From assembly GCA_030435675.1 (NCBI GenBank), contig CM059625.1:11284001-11348000 (forward strand): 64,000 nt of DNA, in the 5' to 3' direction. This document shows, piece by piece, positions 33,466 to 44,020 of the stretch (its first letter is position 1; each line of letters begins with the position of its first letter). Below the pieces are notes generated by a model. That model was not told the DNA's origin and did not search any database. It saw only the letters and a program-made list of their open reading frames with translations. Source of the DNA: Steinernema hermaphroditum (Eukaryota; Nematoda; Chromadorea; Rhabditida; Steinernematidae). Position numbers and translations under genes: made by a program.

Positions 33466-36400
33466 TTACTTTGAACATGACGGCCTTGAAAAGCATGCCG
33501 ATTTGCTTGTCTTATTCAGCACGACTCCGGTAGCTTTCATTTCGCTGTCTTCGTGAGACATCATTTCTCTAAATCCAAGCAGATGTGACACAATGAACTT
33601 CGGCGGAGTAACTGCACCTGGTCAGTTTCACTAACGCGTTCTCTATGTTTGTTCCCTCGAGGGCACTGCATTCAATGAATTGAGTATTCATGGCCTAAAA
33701 AGATTATCCTAGAGATTCGGATGACCTCTACAACTTTCCGCTGCAAGTGCTTCGCCATCCTGTGTGCTGACATAATTTGCTCCACTTTTGTCGTACTTGT
33801 AAACAGCATTTCTCAAGTCGGTCTTGTTAGCACACATCAAAATGGGTACCGGCTTGGAAACAGAGTCTTTGATGACGTCGACCCATTCTCGTATCCGTAG
33901 AAAAGTGTTCTCTGCAGAACAGTCATAGACGAGGACGGCGCCATCGGCGCGACGGAAGTATGACTTGCATAGACTTCGAAATCTGAGTGTCTTCTATAAA
34001 AAGTTTCCGAACACAGGATATACCTTTCTTGTCCCGCTGTATCCCATAACTGTACGGCTACGTTTTTGCCACCAATGCGAACACTTTTTACGTGAAAGTC
34101 GACACCTTAAATGAAAGCGATTGCGTTAAACCGGGAAAGGAAAAACGTTTTGAGGTCAGCTTTTGAGTCATCCATCTGCTCCATTTTTCTATCTGTTTGT
34201 CGATAGTTTCCTTCTTGAGGGCACATTTGGTAGAGAATTAGAAACCTGCTAATGGATAAGTCCTACCTAAAGTACTAGGAAGACCGCTAGCATAAACACC
34301 TTTAACAATCCTCATTATGATCGACGATTTCCCAACGGATGCATCACCGCAAAGGACTACTCGAAACGTTCTCTCAGGAGGGCCGGTAGGCTCGGATAGC
34401 CCCTATAAAGAGTAGGCTATAAGAATATATCTTTCTATTAGCACGCTACCTCCTCGTTGCCGCCATCTCCACCGATATACTCTGGCTGCTCAAACTCATC
34501 AGAACTGCAACTTTTCAAGGAGATCTCGTATTCTGCTGGGGCATCTTGGGCAGTCTGAATATGACCGTCTTCAGAGGAGATACATCCGTTGCTGCGGCGG
34601 TTTGCAGAAAGCCGAGCATCGTTGAAAGACAACAGAGAGCTTTGTCGTGAAAGGGAGAAATTTGATGGAGATGCTGCTCTCTAAAGGCTCGTTCAAACAA
34701 AGCTTTAAAATGTCCAACTTATGTACAATATTAAATTGCTGACAAACGGAACTCCTGTGGTCCAAAGCGACTGTCAGTGTGTCGTTAGCCTCATGCAGTT
34801 TCTTGTTGGCGTCACTAAAGAGGCATCAGAGCAGTCTCTATTTTCATTTCCTACTATAGAAGCTCCAATTGTCGTTCCAAATTTTCCTTTTGCTGAATAG
34901 CGGCGAACACGTTTTCTTTTTCGTTAAAAAAATCCGCCTGCTTGCTCTCGTACTCCGAACGCACTTGAGCCAATTCGGCTTTTATGAGGGTAATTTCGAG
35001 GTGATTGTCGGCTAAGTTTGACTTCAGACTGCGATTTTCAACGGACAGATCCTAAATAACATTTGTGAATGTAGTTGTGCGTGGGTGAGATAGTATGCCT
35101 GAAGCTTTTCTTCTAGCTCTTCATGCTTCTTGTTTGTCCTTTCTTTGTTCAACAAGTTCTCCACCTTCTGCAGCTTTTCTATGCTCGACTTCAGATGATC
35201 GACCTCTTCCTCTAATCGAATTCGCATGTCTTCTTTCTCTTTGTTCAGACGTTGTCGCTCCTACAAACGATCGCGGATTAATCATCCAAATGCACTTGAT
35301 GTCAGTTTATGTGTCGAGAACAACGTCCGCTCCCGGGAAGCCCCTCACCTCTGCGCGCGCTTTTTCTTCGGCGTAGCTAAGCTGTTGATCGAGTTCGTGT
35401 TCCACTTCATTCATTCTTCGATTGTGCATTTCCCTTTCCCTGAAGCAATGAGCTGTTAAATGTGGTGCGTAGGCAAAAAACACATCATGGACCAATGTGG
35501 GACACATCGAAGGTACAACCAAGATGCGCGAAAACGAAGGAAATGCGCAGACTGCACGAAAATAGACACCCAGACATTGGATAAGCTGATGGCCTTATGA
35601 CGCCTGTGTACCAACTTCTGATTGTCATGGCATCAAGCCGAACAAAAAAGACACTTACTGATGGTAGACCTGCTGCAATGTCTCATTCTGATCCTTTTGC
35701 TCCTTGATTTCCTTGCAGAGGGAACCGATGACGTTCTCAAACTGATACAACATTTCAGGGACACCGTACGTTTGCAGGTCTTTGTAAAATCGAAGCACAT
35801 CTTTCTGACTAAACCGTGTTATAGTTGTGATAATGAAACGGAGGCGAACCATGGAATATCTTCTTTTAAGTTGTTTGATGAGCTGCAATTTGAGAAAACT
35901 TCCGATGGCGCGTTGATCCAGGGAATATTCTGTAACAAACGCGTTCTAACTCCTAATTTCACTGCACCCAGGTCTCATTCAGACATTTTTCAGAGTTTCT
36001 GTTTCCTGTTGTTGTTAACTAAGCTAGTTTATAAAGATATGTGCGTTCCATTCCACGAGAAGGACTTATTTGTACGCTACAAGTGAGGAAGTTGTTCATA
36101 ACGTTGCGCTCATTTGGGGGTTTCTAGAACGCATGAGTGTCTGCACCACATGATGGTTAGAAGTTTAACGCAATGGATATGGTAATTGAGTACCTTTGAA
36201 TGATGACCATTATCGGAACGATATTCCTCCTCCGCATTGTCGTCAGAATTCGTCCCGTAGAGGTACTCCTCGTCCATCACGCTCGCTCTTCGCTGCATTC
36301 CATTAAAGCCGAAAATTCAATTCTGCACAAAGCCAACAGTTTCCTCGTTTACCTTTGCGTTCGCCTTTTTTCAACGTCTCCAAAAATCCGCGGCAGAATT

Positions 36401-36608
36401 CACGTTTCTCTATGCGTCCACTCCTTGAAGGGTCCAAGCTTGTGAATATGAATTCGACTTCCTAAGAGTAAAGCTAAGAAAGTCTTTGAAAGGATACTAC
36501 ATTTCGACTAAGTTGAGGACAAACGGCGAAGAGATCGGATTGTACGAGGTATCCTTTGGAATCGCGATCACAGATGCCGAACAATCGTTCCGGATCGGCA
36601 GCGTCCAT
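33466..36608 (-). CDS. rsef-1: RASEF/Rab45-type protein: EF-hands, coiled coil, Rab GTPase
   Basis: A large Rab with N-terminal calcium-binding EF-hands, a long coiled coil and a C-terminal GTPase domain. Exon 1 (36608-36501) carries EF-hand 1 (CDRDSKGYLVQSDLF); exon 2 (36461-36353) EF-hand 2 (LDPSRSGRIEKREFCRGF). Later exons read an acidic linker (about 36298-36194), a short exon (35882-35850), then heptad-rich exons 35808-35659, ~35448-35350, ~35261-35099, 35051-34859, ~34816-34730 and a Ser-rich exon to 34450. The GTPase (34403-33466) shows GDASVGKSS, VQLWDTAGQER, CANKTDL and FIECSALEG. It ends ACFSRPSCSK, with cysteines but not a standard CC or CXC prenylation end. The exon 2 to 3 junction does not keep frame as read, so a missing micro-exon or a separate start (ATG at 36298) is likely. 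The intron at 35098-35052 has a GC donor. Orthologue of human RASEF and C. elegans rsef-1. Confidence 0.88.
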
Positions 36609-37254
36609 TGGCCAAGGAGGAGAACTGAAAACAAATGCGTCTTCGGCATTTTCGTGGCAGTCAGAGATGCCACGTTGGGTTTAATTGGTACTCATAAAGA
36701 TATGGCAATGTAAAGGGAATCAAGATGAAAAAAGGAACGCCGTCGATTCGGGAAAGGAGATGGCCGGACATCCGATCGAATCGTCGATGACGCCGAATCG
36801 TTAATGTGAATTCAGTTGAGAAGCGAGAAGGGCCTCGCATTGCGAAATGGGCTTTTGTGTGCGCGTGTGCGTCTGTTTTCTCAGGTGCCGCGAAGCAGCG
36901 CCGACGGAAAGGATGAATTGCGCTACACATGGAGATCGACGGACATCCACAACTCACCTAATTGGTATCATTAATTCAGAAATTTGTTTGGAATCCACAA
37001 TCCTAAAAGTGTCACGAAACGGGCAACCCCTTTTCTGTTCAAGAGAGCTGTTGTTGTGATCTTCTCGTGGAAGTTGTGAGTGGGCGCTGTTCAGTTAATT
37101 TTGTTAATTAAGAGCAAAATCTGTTTATTCCAAAGCATCACTGAATGAGTGCCTTGCAGATATAGGAAAGGAGAAGAATTATGCAGAAGCGAGCGAACAT
37201 GGAGATTCGGGAGATTATCGGTGAGATCGTAGTGATTATGGTTGAATGTGTTCG
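36609..37254. other. Intergenic
   Basis: Promoter side of the RASEF-type gene and 3' UTR of the neuropeptide-like gene, both on the minus strand. TTTTCAG followed by TTCTCC lies just upstream of the RASEF start and could be a trans-splice site. No gene seen. Confidence 0.5.
37124..37129 (-). terminator. Poly(A) signal AATAAA
   Basis: Minus-strand hexamer about 125 bp past the stop of the neuropeptide-like precursor. Confidence 0.5.
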
Positions 37255-37868
37255 TTACGCATGGCGCTTAGTCATCTGCAGATCGAAGCGCTTGTTCATA
37301 TCCGTGTCGAAGCGCTTGTCCATGTTGATGTCGAATCGTTTCGACATGTCCATATCAAAGCGCTTTTCCATATCCATGTCAAAGCGCTTGGCCATATCCA
37401 TATCGAACTTCTTGGCCATCTCGAGATCGAATCGCTTGGCCATGTCCATGTCGAATTTCTTTGCCATCGAGATGTCGAAACGCTTTTCAGCCACGTCGAA
37501 GTCGAAGCGCTTCTGCATGCTACCGTAGTCCTCGGGCGACAAGTCAAATCTCTTCATGGCGACGTCAAAGCGTTTGTTTTGGACATCATCTAAAGGATTA
37601 TTACACAGAGCACTCTGCCAATCGCTCTTACATTGGGGATAGTCTTTCCAGGCGTTTCTGTAGAAGCGGTCGTCGAACGCGGCAAGGAAGCGCTTCTGCA
37701 GCGCTGCACTTCGCTTGCTCCACTCCAAGTCGAATCGCTTCCTAGATGGATCTTATTGGAGGACTAAGAAGAATAGAGTACGTACGCTTGATCATTCTTA
37801 TCAGCCGGGGCTCCGACGACGACAGAAACCACACAGAGTGAAACGGCAAGAATCTTTCCCTTCAGCAT
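37255..37868 (-). CDS. Neuropeptide-like precursor with repeated FD-x-x-M-x peptides
   Basis: A 189-residue prepropeptide in two exons (37868-37786 and 37741-37255; 44-nt intron). It starts with a signal peptide (MLKGKILAVSLCVVSVVVGA), then a short spacer. Dibasic Lys-Arg or Lys-Lys sites cut the rest into many small peptides beginning Phe-Asp: FDLEWS, FDVAM, FDFDVAE, FDISMA, FDMDMA (twice), FDLEMA, FDMDME, FDMDMS, FDINMD, FDTDMN and FDLQMT, plus SAALQ and FDLSPEDYGSMQ. A 38-residue spacer with two cysteines lies between SAALQ and FDVAM. No Gly precedes the dibasic sites, so the peptides would not be amidated. The coding strand shows strong internal repetition of an ~21-nt unit. The family was not recognised among FLP or NLP peptides I know. 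TTACAG just before GGGATG fits trans-splicing. A structural repeat protein is a less likely alternative. Confidence 0.85.
37303..37507. repeat. Imperfect tandem 21-nt coding repeat
   Basis: About ten copies of a unit coding for K-R-F-D-x-x-M-x (typically AAGCGxTTxGAxATGGAxATGGCx on the minus strand). Copies near 37303-37450 are almost identical, suggesting recent unit duplication inside the neuropeptide-like gene. Confidence 0.8.
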
Positions 37869-40765
37869 CCCCTGTAACATGAGATTATCCCGAGTACTAT
37901 ACGGGCGCGAAAGAGGTGATATCCACTTGATATCCGCAAGCACAAGAAAAATGACATGCTTCGAGAAGTGCGGTGTTATAAACCTAGAGCAATTTTCACA
38001 GATCGGTGGGTACTTTCATCTTGATTGAACAAGTAGAAGAGAACCAACTGATGCAAAAATGATTGAATTTCTCTGCACTGAGAAGACATTAGGACACCAC
38101 TTCCAGAAACAGTGACGTGCTGCACTTAATGAGCAACATTCTATTTCAGTTGATTAGGTACTAATTAACGGTTGTGGAACGTGGAACAGAGAGAAAAGCG
38201 CGGATGAACTTAACAGCAACGACATAATTGAACAAAGAATGTGCAAAGACCAGCACAGAGATGGCACAGACACCTGCTAATAAGTGAAACAGCGACGAAC
38301 AGACGTTGGCTGCGGTGCCCTATTATAGAGAATGGAGGGGAGAGGAACGTCGAAATCGCTAACGCGCAAAGGCGGTCCCAAGCGAGAACTCCCTTGCGGG
38401 AAGGACCGAGATTATCTGAAGGCTCATTTGATATGATTGTTGAGTGACGCTGATTTGAACTTAAACAGGAATTACATGCTACTGTAAATCCCAAATCACC
38501 GAGGGAGAGAACCGTCAAACGACATTACACGAACTGTGGTCACTGACAAAATGTCGGGTTTCAACGATTGAAGAAAACATAACTTCCTATCCTACTTTGG
38601 AGGATTGGAAAGTTACAAGGAAACATCGTATCACAAAAAATAGGAGAATGAGCTCAGTCAGCCAAAGCGGGAAAGGGCAAACTGAATCGCTTCCGGCGTC
38701 TTCCTTTCCATTTGAGCAACGGGAAGGAGGAGCTTCAGGATCGGACTTAACGCTTCCCTAACTTGTCGTATTGCAAAAGAAACAAACCACTTAGTCCATG
38801 TTGTGTCGCCCGAAACATGTTTGTGCCGTCGTCAAATACGTAGGATGCTTGGAAAGGCAAAATTGTTGAAAATATAGGCCATGATTTATGTCTTTACCAA
38901 AAAGGAAGGCGCTGCTCTGTCAAAGGCCAAGATAGCTTCAGACTGAAAAATTTATGGAATCCGTTGTTTGGTGGCCACCCGTACAAATGCGACATTTTGC
39001 TATGAACAATTCGTTCCGGGTTTTTTTGTTTCTGTCTTTTATCGGAATTAATCACTATTGAGAACTTTGCTCCATATAATGGTCTTTCCCACACAGCAAT
39101 TAATTAATGTGGTGTTGCCGAGGAAAGCAGGTAAAAATGATAAAACAAAAAAGTATTGAGAGAATTGGACAACCGGGAATGTTTCTGCTCGATTGGGAGC
39201 AATACGTCCACTTATTGTACTTTTTAAACGGCTAACGATGCATCTCTTAAGACAGGGAGGACAGTGAAGCGGAATGATTCTAAAAGACGGAAGAAAAGGG
39301 CATTAAGTGCTGAGCTCCAGTTCATATAGAAACTTTGATATTAAGATAAAAAAATGAAGCTATTACTGGTGACGAGAGGCGTGGGCTTCTGTTTCGATTT
39401 TATGTTCTCTATTCACGCTAAGTGCAGGAATGGGTATTGGATGGGTTTGAAGAAATGCTATCAAAACATAGGTAAATACCGAAAACAACGACAGGCGATG
39501 ATGGCATCGGAAGTAAAATCACCTCACAATACTCTGTTTTCGATAGCGGCGACTGGAAGCTATAATCTAAAAGAGACCACTTAGCAGACCAGTGACTATA
39601 GCAGCCCGGAAGGTAACGAAGTTTCGTTTCTATTGACAACTATGCCGTTCAGCGAGGTCTTTGCGGAAACGCTGAAAATCAAACACCGCAGTAATAAACA
39701 GCATGATTTCACTCTGATAAAGACATAGCTGACTAAGTAGAGAAGCTGCCCAAGTGGAAAATACGTGTACCATTTTAGAATTTATCTAAATTTAAATGTT
39801 TTCGACATGGACTTCATGTTTTCGTGTCGTTTAATCGAGACTCTTCGTTAACGTCAAAAACGCTCTTTTCAGTCTAAATTTTCTATATTTGGTAAGGGCG
39901 AAAACGAAGTGTCCACTTAATAAGGACAGGCTCACGCGAAGACCTCGAAAACATTTATACCGGGGTCACATTTTGCCAGAATTGAGTGGAGGGCGCCGTT
40001 AAGCAACGAACGGCGCTGATTTTATGCAACATTTAACACGGATTGGAGCTGTCCACTATCAACAGGAGCTTGTTTTGTTATGAATGGGTTCGTTTTTGCT
40101 GTGTTCGACCGCAAAAATAAACCTTTTTACCGCATTTACGTCACAACCTTCTGAGTGTGTGCGTTTATAGCCTTTCTATGGACACAACAACCAGTTCGCA
40201 CTCTTTATCATCGGTTGAAACATTCGTCCAAAACAGCGCAAGCAAATACAGCATCGAGCGGTACGGCTGGCACGGATTGTTTGTTGTGTGTTTGCCTGCG
40301 GATAAGCCGATCTCCGCTCAGCTCGGACTGCCTGATTCGCACGATGAAGGCTCACAGGTCACCCGAGGGTTCAGGCCAGAAGTTGATAAGGAGACAGTTT
40401 CAAATGCAGCTTATAGGTCACAAAGCAAATCAATCGCGAAGTGTAAAAAACCAACAAAAACTAAAACGAACGGAGGCCGATAAGATAAGAGCCAGATGTC
40501 AGATGAAAAACTTTCCCGTGCAGAAGAGACTCTTCATGTATTGGTTTCTGTGAAAAACACTTAAATGCTTGACTATCATGCATGTTGTCCCTGCTTTCTC
40601 GCTTACAGTCTTGTCGCTACGAGGGGAGTGACCGACTGGACTGGTGTTGCAGCTGTCACGGCTAACCCTTTGCACTCTGATAAGAGAGGTGACGCCCGGT
40701 AGAGGTCGGGCACCACCTATCACACCTATCTCTTGACGACGGGCTTTAGTAGACGACCGAACCCG
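37869..40765. other. Intergenic, no supported gene
   Basis: Almost 2.9 kb. ORFs at 38210-38518, 39354-39639 and 40155-40553 have weak coding character and no family signature. The divergent genes on each side need promoters here, but no clear element was seen. Confidence 0.5.
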
Positions 40766-43700
40766 ATGAGGTCAGGTATGCAGCTTCTCCTCTGCGCACT
40801 TCCTGTGCTTCTGGCCAGCTTCTTGTCTGGCTCAGATGCCATTTCTACAGTACCCAGTATTCAAAACCTCCGTGCCCGCTTGGACAGCTCTACGGACTCG
40901 ATCTTCGTGGAATGGGCCTTCGCTGGTTCCAAGCACAGTATGTTTCTCCCGTCATCGCTTTACTATATTAAGCGTTAGATGTGCAATTCGTAATCCGGTA
41001 CCGTGTCCTCAACCGTCCCGATGGCAATCTCGACTGGAAGATCGCACGCACTTCGGAAGAAATGGTTCGCCTTCACTTGCCCGAAATCAGAAATGGCGAC
41101 GAATTGGAAGTACAGGTCGGTTTTCGCCGTTTAACGTTTATTAGAACATGCAGAACGCATGAGTTGCTTTCCATTTTAGGTCAAAGCTGAGCGCAGCGGC
41201 CATGTGATCGAAGATTGGAGTCAACAGCTTCTGATCAGCGTGACCAAGCAGATGGTCGTTGGAGGCCACAGAGTCCCTGAGGATGACCTCATTCCTCCTC
41301 TCGACTTCCAGGCTCACATCCTCGGTCCCAGCAGCGTCCGGCTCGAGTGGTCACCCAACGAGCAGAGCATTCAAGGCAAATCACTTCAACGTAATTTAAC
41401 ACTCTGACGCCAGTGTACCTTTCAGATCTTTTCTACCTCGTTAACGTCAAGCAGCTGACCTCGGAATCCGGAGAGAACCTTTTGCGTCAACAGGTTTGAA
41501 ATTTAATCCTTTCGTCGCGATGCACTCAAATCCGCGAACGACAAAATGCCAACGGCTGTTTGTTGCTGCAGATACTCACAAAAACACGCACACTTATGGC
41601 ACTATTCAGATCAAAATTGGAGCAACTCATTTCACCCTCGGAAATCTAATTCCCGGTGAACGCTACGAGATGACGATAAGGAGTGCAACATCCCTGGAGC
41701 GCATTTCCAGCACCGCAGCTATTATCGAGATAAGCATGCCCAAAGGTTTCCTCATCGAGACTTGGCAACATCGAGAGATGTTTGTTTCAGAAGACGAGTA
41801 CTTCGAAGTCGGAAATCTCATTATCACGAGCCATTTCAAGAACGACGGAACTGGAGTGGTGAACCTCACGTGGGACGTGCCAAGCGAAGTGCAGCACAGA
41901 ATCGTTTGTATGCAAGCCTAATCTAATTTGACTGTGCTACGTTGATTTTTAGCCTATGACGTTCAATACTCAGAGGAAGGGCTGAACGACTGGAAGCAGT
42001 TGAAGTTCAGTGGAATCAAGGCAACAGCCGCTCTTTACAGTCTGAAGAGGTAATATTGAGTTCTTGAGGATATTCGTGAGAATAACTCTTGACTTTAGTG
42101 ACACAGAATATGTCCTTCGTATTCGCACTGTTCTTACCAACCGACTCGAAACGGAAAGTGGATTGTTCCGTTTCAGAACGCCTAAAGGTGTGCATACATT
42201 ACTATTTCGTACTACTTTGTTGATAAGCGCAACTTTTTCGACGCGTTCTCCTATTAGTCTAGTAGAAAAGAATCAAGGATTAAGTTCATTCAATAATTTC
42301 ATCTGCCAACATAATAGTCTGGTCGGCGGCTAACCGAACCACTCTGACAGGCATTTCCGACAAGACCAAACACCATTCTTTCAATCTTGTATCTAAAGTG
42401 GGCCACGGCTCCAAATCTGTAATATCGCACTTTGCGGACTCATGTTAGAAAAGATCGAGCACTGATTTGTTATTTAATAGGTAATATTTTCGGGCAGAAT
42501 AGGTCGTCGAAAGTGTATTCTATGGAACAATTGATAGTGCGAACTTTTCGCCATTCAGCGATGGATTTTACAATAATAAATTATTAAGTGCGCAAAATAG
42601 CGATCGAATGCTAACTGAGTAGCCCATTCGTACAGATTTATGGGGATCTTTAATATCTCATATTCTTAAACGGTCCATACAGATCAAGGTGCAAGTAAAA
42701 TATACAAATTAACGATTATCGAGTGTAATATTTCAGTCGCTGTGAACCCTATTAGCAAAGTTGACGTCATATTCTCCAGCGACACTAACTCCGTCCGCCT
42801 CCAGTGGATGCTTGAACCGTAAGCCCTAGCGATGAATCGGCAAAACAAACTTCGAGGTTTAGTCATGTTCCACAAGATCAGGTTGTCGGCTACGATGTCT
42901 ATCTCACCGAGAACAAGGAGCTCCCCGACACTCACTGGCGCCACACTCGTCTAAACAGCGCCGAAGCAGCCCTCTCCGTTGAAGATCTGAAAAGTGCCAC
43001 CACTTATTACGTGAAGGTTCACGTGAGAAAAGCCGATGGAACTATTCTCAAAGCTCCTTTCGTCTACCGCTTCACAACCATTGGTAATGGCGAAAGAACG
43101 AATTATTTATGTCTTGTTAACACAGATTACGAGCACACTCATGTGGAGTCCCGTGAACCGAACTCTCTTGCCTACCGTAATGTGGGACCCGGAAAAGTTA
43201 GCGTTTCATGGTCGTATCCATTTACGATCGCCGAGAACGTCGTCGGTACGTAGTCACATCCAACGAGATTTCACGAAAGTTCTAGGATCCGTTGTATACT
43301 ATACTGATGACAAAAATCGCCCTCAAGATCAGTGGCAAACGGTTCACGTCACAGACCCGGAACAGGTACGTACTGGCAGTTGTGTTCCTTTGTCAAAAGT
43401 GCGTTCTTTCCAGAAGAGCATCACTTTGTCGAACTTACGAGAAGGAACACAGTACTACGTTCAAATAGTGCCGAAGATGATCAACGGGGAATTGGACTTC
43501 AGTTCGAGCGAGAAATTCGAACTTCGAACAGATAAAATCGGTATATTTAGGCATTCTTATACGTATACATAGAAAATGGAAAACAAAAACTAAGCAAAAA
43601 CCAGCTGCAATATTTTGTTCCTTTAAAATTGAGAAACATCCAAAGAACCAAGTGCTTCTTCTCAAAGACAAATACAGTTTTAACCTCTTGCTTTCAATGA

Positions 43701-44020
43701 ATCTACAACATAGATCGCACTCACAACAACTACGTGTTCTACAACGACCGCACTCACGGTCGCCAACAGCATCATCAGCGGCATCGTCCCCGTATGCAGT
43801 CGATAAGCATGGCTAACAACGAATCGCAAGAACAGATGCGAATCGTCGCTTGCAACCCAGATGCCTTTAAGGCAAGAACTGTTTGCTGTGCATTTAGTCT
43901 AATGCAGAATCGTTTCAGACGGGGTGTGCTTGGGACGAGCGATGCATACCCCGAGTGGAGAAACCCGAAGAAGGATGGTGCATCTCCGAAACTCTCCGCG
44001 ACTCAATCCTCAACTCTTGA
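40766..44020 (+). CDS. Secreted fibronectin type III repeat protein
   Basis: A 653-residue extracellular protein with signal peptide (MQLLLCALPVLLASFLSGSDA) and about five to six FN3 modules. Fourteen exons close in frame: 40766-40937, 40979-41115, 41180-41390, 41426-41493, 41610-41907, 41953-42049, 42099-42187, 42737-42818, 42863-43083, 43126-43245, 43286-43365, 43414-43540, 43714-43871 and 43919-44020. FN3 hallmarks recur: Trp in strand B (DSIFVEWAF, VRLEWSP, VVNLTWDVP, VRLQWMLEP, VSVSWSYP), Tyr in strand C (VIRYRVL, SYDVQYSEEGLNDWKQL, GYDVYLTENKELPDTHW, SVVYYTDD), and the L-x-P/x-Y motif before strand F (LIPGERYEMTIRSA, LREGTQYYVQIVP). The tail is His/Arg/Gln-rich then Cys-rich (CAWDERCIPRVEKPEEGWC). 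The last intron (43872-43918) has a GC donor, AAG|GCAAGA. An adhesion or matrix role is inferred; no orthologue was recognised. Confidence 0.85.

Noticed and set aside
37246..37593. Plus-strand ORFs with repetitive VHVEALVHVD-type sequence
   Set aside because: They are the antisense shadow of the neuropeptide-like repeat; the minus strand has the signal peptide, splice sites and dibasic pattern.
40155..40553. Two overlapping plus ORFs of 108 and 132 codons
   Set aside because: Composition is mixed, neither has splice context nor a recognisable domain, and they overlap each other in different frames.
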